A stretch of DNA of 64,000 bases. Origin: Streptomyces bicolor (GTDB lineage Bacteria > Actinomycetota > Actinomycetes > Streptomycetales > Streptomycetaceae). Under the pieces are notes generated by a model, which was given only the letters and a program-made list of their open reading frames with translations, had not been told where the DNA came from and did not search any database. Shown here piece after piece: positions 50,017-58,471 of the stretch. The DNA lies in NCBI RefSeq assembly GCF_000719285.1, contig NZ_JOFS01000038.1, positions 9,951 through 73,950 on the forward strand, written 5' to 3'. The position numbers were made by a program, and so were the translations under genes. Position 1 is the stretch's first letter. The number at the start of each line of letters is the position of its first letter.

Positions 50017-51342
50017 GTGAGCCAGACGGACACGGCCAGGGGCGTCACCGGCGAGGACGAGGTCGTGGACCTCTGCCGCGAGCTGATCCGGATCGACACC
50101 AGCAACTACGGCGACCACTCGGGGCCCGGTGAGCGCAAAGCGGCCGAGTACGTCGCCGAGAAGCTCGCCGAGGTGGGCCTCGAACCGAAGATCTTCGAGT
50201 CGCACCCGGGCCGCGCCTCCACCGTGGCGCGGATCGAGGGGGCGGACCCCTCCCGGCCCGCGCTGCTCATCCACGGGCACACCGACGTCGTACCGGCCAA
50301 CGCCGACGACTGGACCCACCACCCCTTCTCCGGCGAGGTCACGGACGGGTGCGTGTGGGGGCGCGGGGCCGTCGACATGAAGGACATGGACGCGATGACC
50401 CTGGCGGTCGTACGCGACCGGCTGCGCAGCGGACGCAAGCCGCCGCGGGACATCGTGCTCGCGTTCCTCGCCGACGAGGAGGCCGGCGGCAAGTACGGCG
50501 CCCGGTTCCTCGTCGACAAGCACCCCGACCTCTTCGAGGGCGTCACCGAGGCGATCAGCGAGGTGGGCGGGTTCTCGTTCACCGTGAGCGAGCAGCGGCG
50601 GCTCTATCTGATCCAGACGGCCGAGAAGGGCATGCACTGGATGAAGCTGACCGTGGCCGGTACGGCCGGGCACGGGTCGATGATCCACCGCGACAACGCG
50701 ATCACCGAGCTGTCGGAAGCCGTCGCGCGGCTGGGCCGGCACAGGTTCCCGGTGCGGGTCACCAAGACCACCCGGGCCTTCCTCGAAGAGCTCGGCGACG
50801 CCCTCGGCACCGAACTCGACCCGGAGAACATGGAGGGCACCCTCGCCAAGCTCGGCGGCATCGCCAAGCTCATCGGCGCGACCCTGAGCAACACGGCCAA
50901 CCCGACCCAGCTGAACGCCGGCTACAAGGTCAACGTCATCCCCGGCGAGGCCACCGCGCACGTCGACGGCCGTTTCCTGCCCGGCTTCGAGGAGGAGTTC
51001 CTCGCCGACATCGACAAGATCCTCGGGCCGAACGTGCGGCGCGAGGACGTGCACGCCGACAAGGCCGTCGAGACGGGCTTCGACGGGGCGCTCGTCGCGG
51101 CGATGCAGTCCGCGCTGGTCGCCGAGGACCCGGCGGCCAAGGCGATCCCCTACATGCTCTCCGGCGGGACCGACGCCAAGTCCTTCGACGACCTGGGCAT
51201 CCGGGGCTTCGGCTTCGCGCCGCTGAAGCTGCCGCCGGAGCTGGACTTCGCGGGCATGTTCCACGGCGTCGACGAGCGCGTACCGGTGGACGGGCTGCAA
51301 TTCGGGGTGCGGGTCCTCGACCGGTTCATCGATGCGTCCTGA
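50017..51342 (+). CDS. M20-family metallopeptidase
   Basis: A 441-residue zinc hydrolase. It starts at GTG 50017 with GGAGGAAG upstream; an open frame reaching 49924 is not preferred. Metal-site motifs are LLIHGHTDVVPA, GRGAVDMKDMDAM and FLADEEAGGKYGA. TLSNTANPTQLNAGYKVNVIPG and the late His in FAGMFHGVDERVP complete the family pattern. It has the lid/dimerisation domain typical of ArgE/DapE/carboxypeptidase G2 relatives. It probably hydrolyses an N-acyl or dipeptide bond in the cytosol. Divergent from the tRNA gene, and upstream of the chaplins on the same strand. Confidence 0.92.
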   Translation: MSQTDTARGVTGEDEVVDLCRELIRIDTSNYGDHSGPGERKAAEYVAEKLAEVGLEPKIFESHPGRASTVARIEGADPSRPALLIHGHTDVVPANADDWTHHPFSGEVTDGCVWGRGAVDMKDMDAMTLAVVRDRLRSGRKPPRDIVLAFLADEEAGGKYGARFLVDKHPDLFEGVTEAISEVGGFSFTVSEQRRLYLIQTAEKGMHWMKLTVAGTAGHGSMIHRDNAITELSEAVARLGRHRFPVRVTKTTRAFLEELGDALGTELDPENMEGTLAKLGGIAKLIGATLSNTANPTQLNAGYKVNVIPGEATAHVDGRFLPGFEEEFLADIDKILGPNVRREDVHADKAVETGFDGALVAAMQSALVAEDPAAKAIPYMLSGGTDAKSFDDLGIRGFGFAPLKLPPELDFAGMFHGVDERVPVDGLQFGVRVLDRFIDAS

Positions 51343-51422
51343 ATTGGCCCACTGAAACGACACTTCAGAATTCGACCGGACGTACGGGGCGTGGCTGGGG
51401 AGAGTGAACGCGCTCATAAGGT

Positions 51423-51450
51423 CGTAGCCCTATTAGTTCCTCCTCGTTAC
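51423..51450 (+). promoter_or_regulatory. BldN-like (ECF sigma) promoter of chpH
   Basis: CGTAGC (51423-51428), a 16-bp gap and CGTTAC (51445-51450) match the remembered BldN consensus CGTAAC-N16-CGTTGA at 9 of 12 positions with exact spacing. BldN is known to drive chaplin and rodlin genes during aerial growth. Confidence 0.65.
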
Positions 51451-51455
51451 AGGTG

Positions 51456-51481
51456 ATGCGATCAGCTACTTGTGATCGCAT
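51456..51481 (+). promoter_or_regulatory. Perfect hairpin in the chpH 5' leader
   Basis: ATGCGATCA and TGATCGCAT are a perfect 9-bp inverted repeat with an 8-nt loop. The stem ends 10 bp before the AAGGAGG ribosome-binding site. It could be a regulator-binding palindrome or an mRNA structure affecting stability or translation. Confidence 0.7.
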
Positions 51482-51499
51482 TGCCAACAAGGAGGAATA

Positions 51500-51733
51500 A
51501 TGATCAAGAAGGTCGTCGCCGCTGCGGCTGCCACCGGTGGGCTGGTTCTCGCGGGCGCGGGCCTCGCTGTCGCCGACGCTGGTGCCCAGGGTGCCGCCGT
51601 GCACTCGCCCGGCATCCTGTCCGGCAACGTCGTTCAGGCGCCGGTTCACGTTCCGGTGAACGTCTGCGGCAACACGATCTCGGTCGTCGGCGTGCTGAAC
51701 CCCGCCTTCGGCAACGTTTGCATCAACAAGTGA
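51500..51733 (+). CDS. chpH: Short chaplin (hydrophobic aerial-hyphae coat protein)
   Basis: A 77-residue protein with a strong AAGGAGG site before ATG 51500. Signal peptide (IKKVVAAAAATGGLVLAGAGLAVADA) and one mature chaplin domain follow. The domain has the paired Cys in VNVCGNTIS and GNVCINK, and the [20 protein letters not shown] core. Short chaplins assemble into amyloid fibrils that lower surface tension and coat aerial hyphae. Position next to a two-domain chaplin, and order of neighbours, match chpH of S. coelicolor from memory. A BldN-like promoter and hairpin lie upstream. Confidence 0.93.
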   Translation: MIKKVVAAAAATGGLVLAGAGLAVADAGAQGAAVHSPGILSGNVVQAPVHVPVNVCGNTISVVGVLNPAFGNVCINK

Positions 51734-51769
51734 CGTTGTGCCTCGCCCCATGAAAGGGGCTGAGCCCGT

Positions 51770-51804
51770 CGGCCCCGGAGCGCGTGCCATGCGCTCCGGG
51801 GCCG
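51770..51804 (+). terminator. Terminator between chpH and chpC
   Basis: A perfect 14-bp stem (arms CGGCCCCGGAGCGC and GCGCTCCGGGGCCG) with a 7-nt loop. A smaller CCCC/GGGG hairpin at 51747-51759 precedes it. It suggests that chpC has its own promoter or depends on read-through. Confidence 0.75.
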
Positions 51805-51878
51805 ACCGGCCTTTCGGCGGCGTCGGGCCAATTCCGGCGCCGCTTTCTCGGAACAAGGTCGAAGGCAGGGAATCAGCA

Positions 51879-52700
51879 ATGCGACAGGTCACCCGCAAGG
51901 GCCTGCTGACCGTGGCGGCCGCGACCGGCGTCATCGCCGCCGCCGGCGGCACCGCCCACGCCACCGGCGCGGGCGCGAACGGCGCCGCCTCGAACTCGCC
52001 CGGCGTGCTGTCGGGCAACACGGTGCAGGCGCCGGTGCACGCACCGGTCAACGTCTGCGGCAACACCGTCAACGTCATCGGGATCCTCAACCCGGCGGTC
52101 GGCAACAGCTGCACCAACAAGGGCGGCGGCAACCATGGCGGCGGCAACCATGGCGGCGGAGGGGCGTCGGCCGACGGGCACGCCAGTGACTCGCCCGGCG
52201 TCGGCTCCGGCAACCATGTCCAGGCGCCGGTCCATGTGCCGGTCAACGTGTGCGGCAACAGCGTCGACGTCATCGGCATCGGCAATTCCGTCGAGGGCAA
52301 CGACTGCGGCAACAACGGCGGTGGCGGAGGTCACCAGAACCCGCCCGAGTCGCCGGAGGAGCCGGGCAATCCCGGTAACCCGGGCAACCCCGGAAACCCG
52401 GGTGACCCCGAGGAGCCGGGTAACCCCGGGAACCCGGGCAACCCGGGGAACCCTGGGAACCCGGAAGAGCCGAACCAGCCCGGCACCCCGAGCACGCCGC
52501 CCGGATCGGGCGGCGTCACGCCGGGCGGTGGCTCCTCGAACGGCAACCACCCGGGCACCCAGGACGTCACCCAGCCCCAGGGTCGCGCGGAGCTCGCCCA
52601 GACCGGCAGTGACCTGCCACTGGGCCTGACCCTGCCGGTCGGCGCGGGAGCGCTGCTCGCGGGCGCCGTGCTGTACCGCAAGGCACGCGCATCGGCGTAG
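51879..52700 (+). CDS. chpC: Long, sortase-anchored two-domain chaplin
   Basis: A 273-residue precursor starting [10 protein letters not shown] (51879). A signal peptide is followed by two chaplin domains. The first has [20 protein letters not shown], the second [20 protein letters not shown]; each has its Cys pair, with a Gly/His linker between. Next is a stalk of Gly-Asn-Pro triplets interrupted by Glu/Asp-Glu-Pro. The C-terminus has the sorting motif LAQTG, a hydrophobic segment and KARASA. Class E sortases attach LAXTG chaplins to the wall. The class F sortase at 2645 is not the expected partner. Orthology to ChpC is inferred from layout and neighbour. Confidence 0.93.
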   Translation: MRQVTRKGLLTVAAATGVIAAAGGTAHATGAGANGAASNSPGVLSGNTVQAPVHAPVNVCGNTVNVIGILNPAVGNSCTNKGGGNHGGGNHGGGGASADGHASDSPGVGSGNHVQAPVHVPVNVCGNSVDVIGIGNSVEGNDCGNNGGGGGHQNPPESPEEPGNPGNPGNPGNPGDPEEPGNPGNPGNPGNPGNPEEPNQPGTPSTPPGSGGVTPGGGSSNGNHPGTQDVTQPQGRAELAQTGSDLPLGLTLPVGAGALLAGAVLYRKARASA

Positions 52701-52718
52701 GGCACGCTCTCCGGCACG

Positions 52719-52756
52719 AACGGAGCGGGCCCCGCCGTGGCGGGGCCCGCTCCGTT
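52719..52756 (+). terminator. Strong terminator after chpC
   Basis: A perfect 17-bp inverted repeat (AACGGAGCGGGCCCCGC / GCGGGGCCCGCTCCGTT) with a 4-nt loop, followed by CCGTGCTTCC. It separates chpC from the convergent DUF5703 gene and could act in both directions. Confidence 0.9.
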
Positions 52757-52805
52757 CCGTGCTTCCTTCTCCCGCTGTACCTGTCTGTCTTCCTGTCGCC
52801 TCAGC

Positions 52806-52994
52806 TCACCACGTGGCCCGCACCTGGCGGATGATCCTGCGGCGCAGCCGCACCTTGCGGCTCCCGTCGCGCAGCAGGCTCAGGCGGTCCAACTCCCAGT
52901 GTCCGTACTCGGCATTGTCCGTCAGCAGGCGTGTCGCGTCCTTGCGGGAGACCCCGCGAGGTACGTACACGTCGACAAATTCGTATTCGGGCAT
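52806..52994 (-). CDS. DUF5703-family small protein
   Basis: A 62-residue protein beginning [20 protein letters not shown] and ending in an Arg-rich segment ([17 protein letters not shown]). Length and sequence match the DUF5703 family found across Streptomyces; function unknown. It has no signal peptide or membrane helix. It is divergent from the acidic protein gene, with only 47 bp between starts. Confidence 0.85.
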   Translation of the reverse strand: MPEYEFVDVYVPRGVSRKDATRLLTDNAEYGHWELDRLSLLRDGSRKVRLRRRIIRQVRATW

Positions 52995-53041
52995 CGCATC
53001 TATTGTGCGGGCTGGGGCCCGGTACGGATAGCGTCTGCACT

Positions 53042-53737
53042 ATGTCTGATGCTGTGCAGCCCACCGCTGCCGAGGTACGCGCCGCCGCCGAGGCGGTCAA
53101 GACCGCGCTCGACCGTCACCTGGCCGCGGTCGAACGCCGGTCGGGTGAGGACGACCCGGCCGTCTACGAGGCGTTCAACCAGTTGGCCGCGGCCGCCGAG
53201 GTCTACGACGAGCTGCTCTACGACCGCTATGACGAGGTCACTCCCTTCGAGATCCCCGGTGCGGAGGACGCGCTGCCGCCGTACACGGGCCCCGAGGAAC
53301 CGAACGCGCTGAGCGTGCTGATCCGCCGCGACTACTCCGTGGTGGAGCCACAGCGGCTGCTGGCGCAGGCCCAGCGGGTCGAGGCGGCGGACGACGACGA
53401 GGGCGCGGAGGCCGCCGGCACGGTGCACGGGGCTCTGGGCATCCTGTTCGGCGAGTTCGAACCGGACGAGATCGCCTCCCGGCACAAGGAGTTCGGTCTG
53501 GAGGAGGGCGACTCCACGCTCTGGGTGACCGCCGCGGACGAGTCGACGGAGCCGGGGGAGTGGCTGGAGTCGCCCTTCGACGGGGTCGATCCACAGCGGG
53601 TGGTCTGCCGGTTCGACGTCAGCGCGGTGTTCGATGACGAGATCGACGACGACGATCTCGAGGACGAACTCGACACCGACCTGGACGAGGACGAGGACGA
53701 GGACGAGGACCTGGAGCCACTGGACGCGGATCGGTAG
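53042..53737 (+). CDS. Conserved acidic hypothetical protein
   Basis: A 231-residue protein starting MSDAVQPTAAEVRAA. The first half is helical (LAAAAEVYDELLYDRYDEV). A central alpha/beta segment follows (AAGTVHGALGILFGEFEPDEI). The C-terminus is a run of Asp and Glu (DDEIDDDDLEDELD then DEDEDEDEDLEP), giving a very low pI. No named domain is recognised. It is followed by a long perfect terminator. An acidic tail of this type often mediates contacts with basic partners, which is conjecture here. Confidence 0.82.
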   Translation: MSDAVQPTAAEVRAAAEAVKTALDRHLAAVERRSGEDDPAVYEAFNQLAAAAEVYDELLYDRYDEVTPFEIPGAEDALPPYTGPEEPNALSVLIRRDYSVVEPQRLLAQAQRVEAADDDEGAEAAGTVHGALGILFGEFEPDEIASRHKEFGLEEGDSTLWVTAADESTEPGEWLESPFDGVDPQRVVCRFDVSAVFDDEIDDDDLEDELDTDLDEDEDEDEDLEPLDADR

Positions 53738-53749
53738 CGCGGCCTTTTC

Positions 53750-53790
53750 GACGGCGGCGGCCACGGAGAATCTCCGTGGCCGCCGCCGTC
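53750..53790. terminator. Very long perfect bidirectional terminator
   Basis: A 20-bp perfect inverted repeat (GACGGCGGCGGCCACGGAGA / TCTCCGTGGCCGCCGCCGTC) around a single central A, so a real RNA loop would use the AGAATCT tip. It separates two convergent genes. Confidence 0.88.
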
Positions 53791-53806
53791 GTGGTGTGTG
53801 TCTCGG

Positions 53807-56035
53807 TCAGGCCAGTGCCGACACCTGCGTTCTGAGCAGGACGGGGAGGCGGGTGGTGCGGGGCTTCGCGGGGACCTCGGCGACGGCGTGGGGCAGGGCC
53901 TGCTCCACGCCGTGGACCACGGAGAGGTGGCGCTCCGCGCGGCTGAAAGCCGTGTAGACCCAGGGGCGGCTCAGGGCCTGGGCCGCGTCTCCCGGCAGGA
54001 CCACGACCACCGCCGGCCAGCGGGTGCCCACCGCCTGGTGTGCGGTCAGCGCCCAGCCGTGGCGTACGGACTGCTCCACCCGTTCCTTCGGTACGACCAC
54101 GGGCTCGCCCGCGCAGGACAGGTGCAGGCCCTCGGCGTCGGCCTTCACCACCTGGCCCGGCACCGTACGGCCCGGTGCGGGGGAGTAGGCGACGCGGTCA
54201 CCGGGGTCGAAGCCGCCGAAGCGGCCCGGGCCGGGGTTGAGCCGTTCCTTGAGCGCGGCGTTGAGGGCGCGGGTGCCGACCGCGCCGCCGTGGCCCGGGG
54301 TGATCACCTGGGTCTGCTCGGCGGGGACGCCGATCGCGCGCGGCACCGAGTCCACGACGAGCTGCACCGTGCGGTGCAGGGCCTCGCCCGCATCCCGCAC
54401 GGGCACGATCACGAGCTCCTTGCCGGGGGCCTCGACCTGGTTCAGCTCGCCGATGCCGATACCGGACACCAGCTCGCCCAGCGGGCCGGGATCCGGCCGC
54501 CGCGAGGCGATCTGCGGGCAGATCCGTGCCGCCAGCAGATCGGCGAACACCCGCCCGGGCCCCGCCGACCACAGCACCGCCGGATCCCCGGCCAGCACCA
54601 GCCGGGCCCCGTCCGGCAGTGACTCCGTGAGCAGCGCCGCCGTCTCGACGCCCAACTGAGGCGCGTCGAGCACGACAAGCAGATCCAGATCGAGCGCCCC
54701 GTCCACGTCCCGCCCGGGCCCCTCGGCACCGGAGAACAGACCGGCCACGGTGACGACGCCGGACACCTCGGGTGGGGCGGCGCCGGTGGAGGAGACGGCC
54801 GCAGTGGCACCGCCGGGCCGGTCGCCCCCGCTCAGCAGTGCCGCGAAGCGCTCTCGGCCCGGAGCGCTGTGGGTGGCCGCCCAGGCCCGCAGGCCGAGGG
54901 CCCGCGCCGTGCGCAGCAGGGCCGCCGGTTCGGCCAGGGACGCCTCGCCGCCGGTGTGGAGGACCAGGCCGTGTGCGAAGACCGCGCGGACCAGTTCGGC
55001 GGCGGAGCCCGCCGCGGCCGCGGCCCGCTCCCACTCCTCGGCCGAACCGTCGTGCTTCGGCGCCGAGTTGATCAGGCGGGCCAGTCCGTCGGCGAGGCTC
55101 TCCTCCGCGAGGGCGTACCGCTCCAGGCCGACCAGCACGCGTACGGGCCGCTCCTCGTCCTCCGCCGCCTCGTCGTCCTGCCTGGCCGGGGCGCCGGGTT
55201 CGTCGAGTGCGTCCTGGAAGGCCAGGGCGTCGCCCTCGGCCAAGGTGTTCTGCACGGCCGTATCGGCATCCGGCACCTCCTGCCTGGCCAGCGCCGCGAT
55301 GAGCGTCGGCATCTCCAGGGCCGTGTGCCCGGCCAGGGCAGCCTGCTCCAGCAGCCAGACGGTGACCGCCCGGCCCCGCCGCTCGTCGTCCGGTCCGCAC
55401 TTCGCGCCCAGCAGGGCCCGCGCGAACCCGTCGGCCTGCTCCGGCCGTACGCCGCCGACGCGCAGCAACTGCCAGGGGTCAGCCCGCAGCTGGTCGCCCG
55501 CGCCCTCGCCGAGCACGGCGGCGGCCTGCGGGGCGAGGGCCTCCGGGGCGCCGCCCTCGGTCAGTACGCGCCGTACGGACTCGACGGTCTCCGGTGCGGG
55601 GCCCGCGGGTGCGTCGGCCGCCGCCGACTGTGGCCGGCGTACCGGCTCGCTCGCGGGGCGGCGCGGCGGCTCCGGCTCACGGAAGACCGTGGCGACCGGC
55701 TTCGCGCCGCTCTCCACGGCCCGTACGGCGGCCAGCAGATCCGCTGCCTTCCCGCTGAGCTTGGCCCCGCTCTCGACGGGCCCCTGCTTCTCGGCCTTCC
55801 GCCGCTCGATCCGCTCCCGCTCGACTCGCTGAGCGGCGAGCTCGGCCTCGGCCTCCGACTTCTGGGCCGAGGCGTCGCCGTCGCCGCTCTCACCCGAGGA
55901 GGCCCGGGACGCACTCTCCCTGTCGCCCCCTCCGCTTCCCGCGGCGTCCTCGGCCGCCGGTGCCGCGTCCTGCGACGTGCCCCCCGGCACCCCCGGCTCC
56001 TCGTTCTCCGTGGTCTCGGGCGGCTCCGTGGTCAC
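53807..56035 (-). CDS. RecD2-like helicase relative with degenerate ATPase motifs
   Basis: A 742-residue protein starting at GTG 56035, overlapping the aldo/keto reductase stop (GTGA). An acidic low-complexity N-terminus (1-75) is followed by a coiled segment and a helix-hairpin-helix-like region (about 150-205). The helicase core follows. The Walker A position reads VLHTGGEASLAEPAALLRTA and lacks GKT; the Walker B position is LLVVLDAPQLG, without DE. Later motifs survive: GHGGAVGTRALNAAL, GWALTAHQAVGTRWPAVVVV and YTAFSRAERHLSVV. It is probably unable to hydrolyse ATP, perhaps a structural or DNA-binding paralogue of RecD2. Confidence 0.85.
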   Translation of the reverse strand: MTTEPPETTENEEPGVPGGTSQDAAPAAEDAAGSGGGDRESASRASSGESGDGDASAQKSEAEAELAAQRVERERIERRKAEKQGPVESGAKLSGKAADLLAAVRAVESGAKPVATVFREPEPPRRPASEPVRRPQSAAADAPAGPAPETVESVRRVLTEGGAPEALAPQAAAVLGEGAGDQLRADPWQLLRVGGVRPEQADGFARALLGAKCGPDDERRGRAVTVWLLEQAALAGHTALEMPTLIAALARQEVPDADTAVQNTLAEGDALAFQDALDEPGAPARQDDEAAEDEERPVRVLVGLERYALAEESLADGLARLINSAPKHDGSAEEWERAAAAAGSAAELVRAVFAHGLVLHTGGEASLAEPAALLRTARALGLRAWAATHSAPGRERFAALLSGGDRPGGATAAVSSTGAAPPEVSGVVTVAGLFSGAEGPGRDVDGALDLDLLVVLDAPQLGVETAALLTESLPDGARLVLAGDPAVLWSAGPGRVFADLLAARICPQIASRRPDPGPLGELVSGIGIGELNQVEAPGKELVIVPVRDAGEALHRTVQLVVDSVPRAIGVPAEQTQVITPGHGGAVGTRALNAALKERLNPGPGRFGGFDPGDRVAYSPAPGRTVPGQVVKADAEGLHLSCAGEPVVVPKERVEQSVRHGWALTAHQAVGTRWPAVVVVLPGDAAQALSRPWVYTAFSRAERHLSVVHGVEQALPHAVAEVPAKPRTTRLPVLLRTQVSALA

Positions 56036-57015
56036 AGCGTGCTCCAGTCGTGATCGGGGTAGCGGTGCACGGGCGCTGACACGTCGTCGAGCGCCCGGCA
56101 GATCTCGTCAGGAAGACTAAGGGCCTCCACTGACAACGCCGCCGTGAGCTGCTGTGAGTTGCGCGCGCCTATGACCGGTGCGGTCACGCCGGGCCGGTCG
56201 CGGACCCAGGCGAGGGCGACCTGGAGCGGGGTCACGGCCAGCCCGTCGGCCGCCGTCTGCACCGCGTCCACGATGCGGCTCGCCGTGTCGTCGAGGTAGG
56301 GGGCGACGAAGGGCGCGAGGTGTTCCGAGGCGCCGCGTGAGTCCGGTGGCGTCGTGTCCCGGTACTTGCCCGTCAGCACGCCCCGCCCGAGCGGCGAGGA
56401 CGGCAGCAGACCGATGCCCAGGTCCAGCGCCGCCGGCAGCACCTCCCGCTCGACGCCCCGTTGCAGCAGCGAGTACTCCAGCTGCGTGCTCGCCAGCCGG
56501 GTGCGAATGCCGGGCGCCGCCAGCTGCCACGTCGCGGCCTTGGCGAGCTGCCAGCCGCAGAAGTTGGAGACACCGGCATAGCGGGCGCGGCCGCTGCTGA
56601 CCGCCAGGTCCAGGGCCTGGAGGGTCTCCTCCAGCGGGGTGTACGGGTCGTAGGCGTGGATGTGCCACACGTCGACGTAGTCCGTGCCGAGCCGGGTCAG
56701 CGAGGCGTCCAGCGCGGAGAGCAGATGGCCGCGCGAGCCGTCGAAGCGGCGGTCCGGGTCGGGCACGCTGCCCGCCTTCGTCGAGATGACCAGGTCCCGG
56801 CGCGGGACCAGCCCTTCCATCAGCCGGCCGAGCAGATACTCGGCCTCCCCGTCGCCGTACACGTCGGCCGTGTCGACGAGGGTGCCGCCCGCCTCCCAGA
56901 ACGTCTTCAGGAGGTCCGCGGCGTCGTGCTCGTCGGTGTCCCTGCCCCAGGTGAGGGTGCCGAGCCCGATCCGGGACACGCGCAGGCCGGTGCGGCCGAG
57001 ATGCCTCTGCTCCAT
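56032..57015 (-). CDS. Aldo/keto reductase
   Basis: A 327-residue TIM-barrel NADPH-dependent reductase beginning MEQRHLGRTGLRVSRIGLGT. The catalytic tetrad is visible: Asp in VDTADVYG, Tyr in the same motif, Lys in LVISTKAGS, and His in DVWHIHAYDP. The cofactor-binding tail AWVRDRPGVTAPVIGARNSQQL is present. It reduces aldehydes or ketones of unknown identity. The stop overlaps the GTG of the RecD2-like gene, so the two are translated together, an odd pairing without clear logic. Confidence 0.92.
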   Translation of the reverse strand: MEQRHLGRTGLRVSRIGLGTLTWGRDTDEHDAADLLKTFWEAGGTLVDTADVYGDGEAEYLLGRLMEGLVPRRDLVISTKAGSVPDPDRRFDGSRGHLLSALDASLTRLGTDYVDVWHIHAYDPYTPLEETLQALDLAVSSGRARYAGVSNFCGWQLAKAATWQLAAPGIRTRLASTQLEYSLLQRGVEREVLPAALDLGIGLLPSSPLGRGVLTGKYRDTTPPDSRGASEHLAPFVAPYLDDTASRIVDAVQTAADGLAVTPLQVALAWVRDRPGVTAPVIGARNSQQLTAALSVEALSLPDEICRALDDVSAPVHRYPDHDWSTL

Positions 57016-57175
57016 GAACGCCGAGATTACTGGCCAGAACCTGCCATGTGGGGGCCTGTGGATGAGCAGTTTTCACGACGGTCTCCGGCCCCTCTGACGG
57101 CCGCCCGGGCGATGCCCGCCACACCGGCCTCCCGGTGGCGGGTCCCCCGCGCTATGGTCGGGCCCACAAGGGACG

Positions 57176-57189
57176 TTACTGATCGGTAA
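57176..57189. promoter_or_regulatory. Palindromic operator before the F420-dependent oxidoreductase
   Basis: TTACTGATCGGTAA is a 7+7 palindrome with one mismatch per arm, 12 bp before the start codon. It is similar in type to the ACCGACCGGT sites at 24130 and 29804 and may bind a TetR regulator. Confidence 0.55.
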
Positions 57190-57201
57190 GGGGAATCCGC
57201 C

Positions 57202-58257
57202 ATGCAGCTCGGGATCAACCTCGGCTACTGGGGTGCCGGAATGGACGCGGACAATCTCGCCGTCGCCCAGGAGGCCGACCGGCTGGGATACGCCGTGTGC
57301 TGGGCCGCCGAGGCGTACGGCTCGGACGCGGCCACCGTGCTCTCCTGGGTCGCCGCCCAGACCGAGCGCATCGACGTCGGCTCCGCCATCTTCCAGATCC
57401 CGGCCCGCCAGCCGGCGATGACCGCGATGACGGCCGCCACCCTGGACTCGCTCTCCGGCGGCCGCTTCCGCCTCGGCCTCGGCGTCTCGGGTCCCCAGGT
57501 CTCCGAGGGGTGGTACGGCGTCAAGTTCGACAAGCCGCTGGCACGCACGCGTGAGTACGTCGAGATCGTCAGGAAGGCGATGACGCGTGAGCGCCTGACG
57601 TACGAGGGGCAGCACTGGACGCTGCCCCTGCCCGGCGGCCCCGGCAAGCCGATCAAGCTCACCGTGCACCCGCAGCGCGAGCACATCCCGCTGTACATCG
57701 CCGCCATCGGCCCGAAGAACCTCGAGCAGACCGGTGAGATCGCCGACGGCGCCCTCGTGATCTTCCCCTCCGCCGAGCACCTCGAGGAGACCACGATCCG
57801 CCACCTGCGCGCGGGACGCGAGAAGGCCGGCAAGACCCTCGACGGGTTCGACGTCTGCCCGACGCTGCCGCTCGCCGTCGGCGAGGACAAGGACGTGGCC
57901 ACGCTCGCCGACACCTTCCGCCCCTACACCGCGCTGTACGTCGGCGGCATGGGCAGCGCCAAGCAGAACTTCTACAACCAGCTCGCACAGCGCATGGGCT
58001 TCGAGGCCGCGGCCGCCGAGGTCCAGGAGAAGTACCTGTCCGGCGACAAGCAGGGCGCCGCGGCTGCCATCCCGCACGAGCTGATCGACCAGACGACGCT
58101 GCTCGGCTCCGTGGACCGCATCGCGGACCGGATGAAGGAGTACGCGGCGGCCGGGGTCACCACCCTCAGCCTCGCTCCCGCGGGCTTCACGCTCGACGAG
58201 CGGATCGCCTCGCTCCGCGCCGGCACCGAGGCCCTGGAGCGCGCCGGACTGGCGTGA
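57202..58257 (+). CDS. LLM-class F420-dependent oxidoreductase
   Basis: A 351-residue luciferase-like TIM-barrel protein beginning MQLGINLGYWGAGM. TERIDVGSAIFQIPARQPAMTAMTAATLDSLSGGRF, in its two adjoining parts, is typical of F420-binding members. GVSGPQVSEGWYGVKF and YIAAIGPKNLEQTGEIADG are shared with F420-dependent reductases of unknown substrate. F420 rather than FMN is expected in mycothiol-containing actinobacteria. A palindromic operator lies just upstream and a long terminator follows, so it forms a one-gene unit. Confidence 0.9.
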   Translation: MQLGINLGYWGAGMDADNLAVAQEADRLGYAVCWAAEAYGSDAATVLSWVAAQTERIDVGSAIFQIPARQPAMTAMTAATLDSLSGGRFRLGLGVSGPQVSEGWYGVKFDKPLARTREYVEIVRKAMTRERLTYEGQHWTLPLPGGPGKPIKLTVHPQREHIPLYIAAIGPKNLEQTGEIADGALVIFPSAEHLEETTIRHLRAGREKAGKTLDGFDVCPTLPLAVGEDKDVATLADTFRPYTALYVGGMGSAKQNFYNQLAQRMGFEAAAAEVQEKYLSGDKQGAAAAIPHELIDQTTLLGSVDRIADRMKEYAAAGVTTLSLAPAGFTLDERIASLRAGTEALERAGLA

Positions 58258-58289
58258 CTTTGGCAGGATGCACGAACGGGATTTTTCTG

Positions 58290-58330
58290 CGGCCGTGGTG
58301 GGGGCTCGGGGGTCTTCCCCGCCACGGCCG
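58290..58330 (+). terminator. Terminator of the F420 oxidoreductase gene
   Basis: A 14-bp stem with one G-T pair (CGGCCGTGGTGGGG / CCCCGCCACGGCCG) and a 13-nt loop, 32 bp after the stop. Flanking TTCTGCG/CGCAGAA arms extend it to about 58283-58340. Confidence 0.8.
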
Positions 58331-58471
58331 TCACGCAGAACAACGCGCGCGTGCCCACGCGGTTACGCCCCCGTCGTGACCCTGATGGTCATTCTTTTGG
58401 CGGAGTTGTCCGTCATTACTGTTGCGGCACCTCTCTCAGCCCCTTTGACTCGTTCTTTGCGGAATACCGCG

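Noticed and set aside
52340..52480. Repeated GGGAACCCGGGC-like DNA as a separate element
   Set aside because: It encodes the Gly-Asn-Pro stalk of the long chaplin in frame and needs no other explanation.
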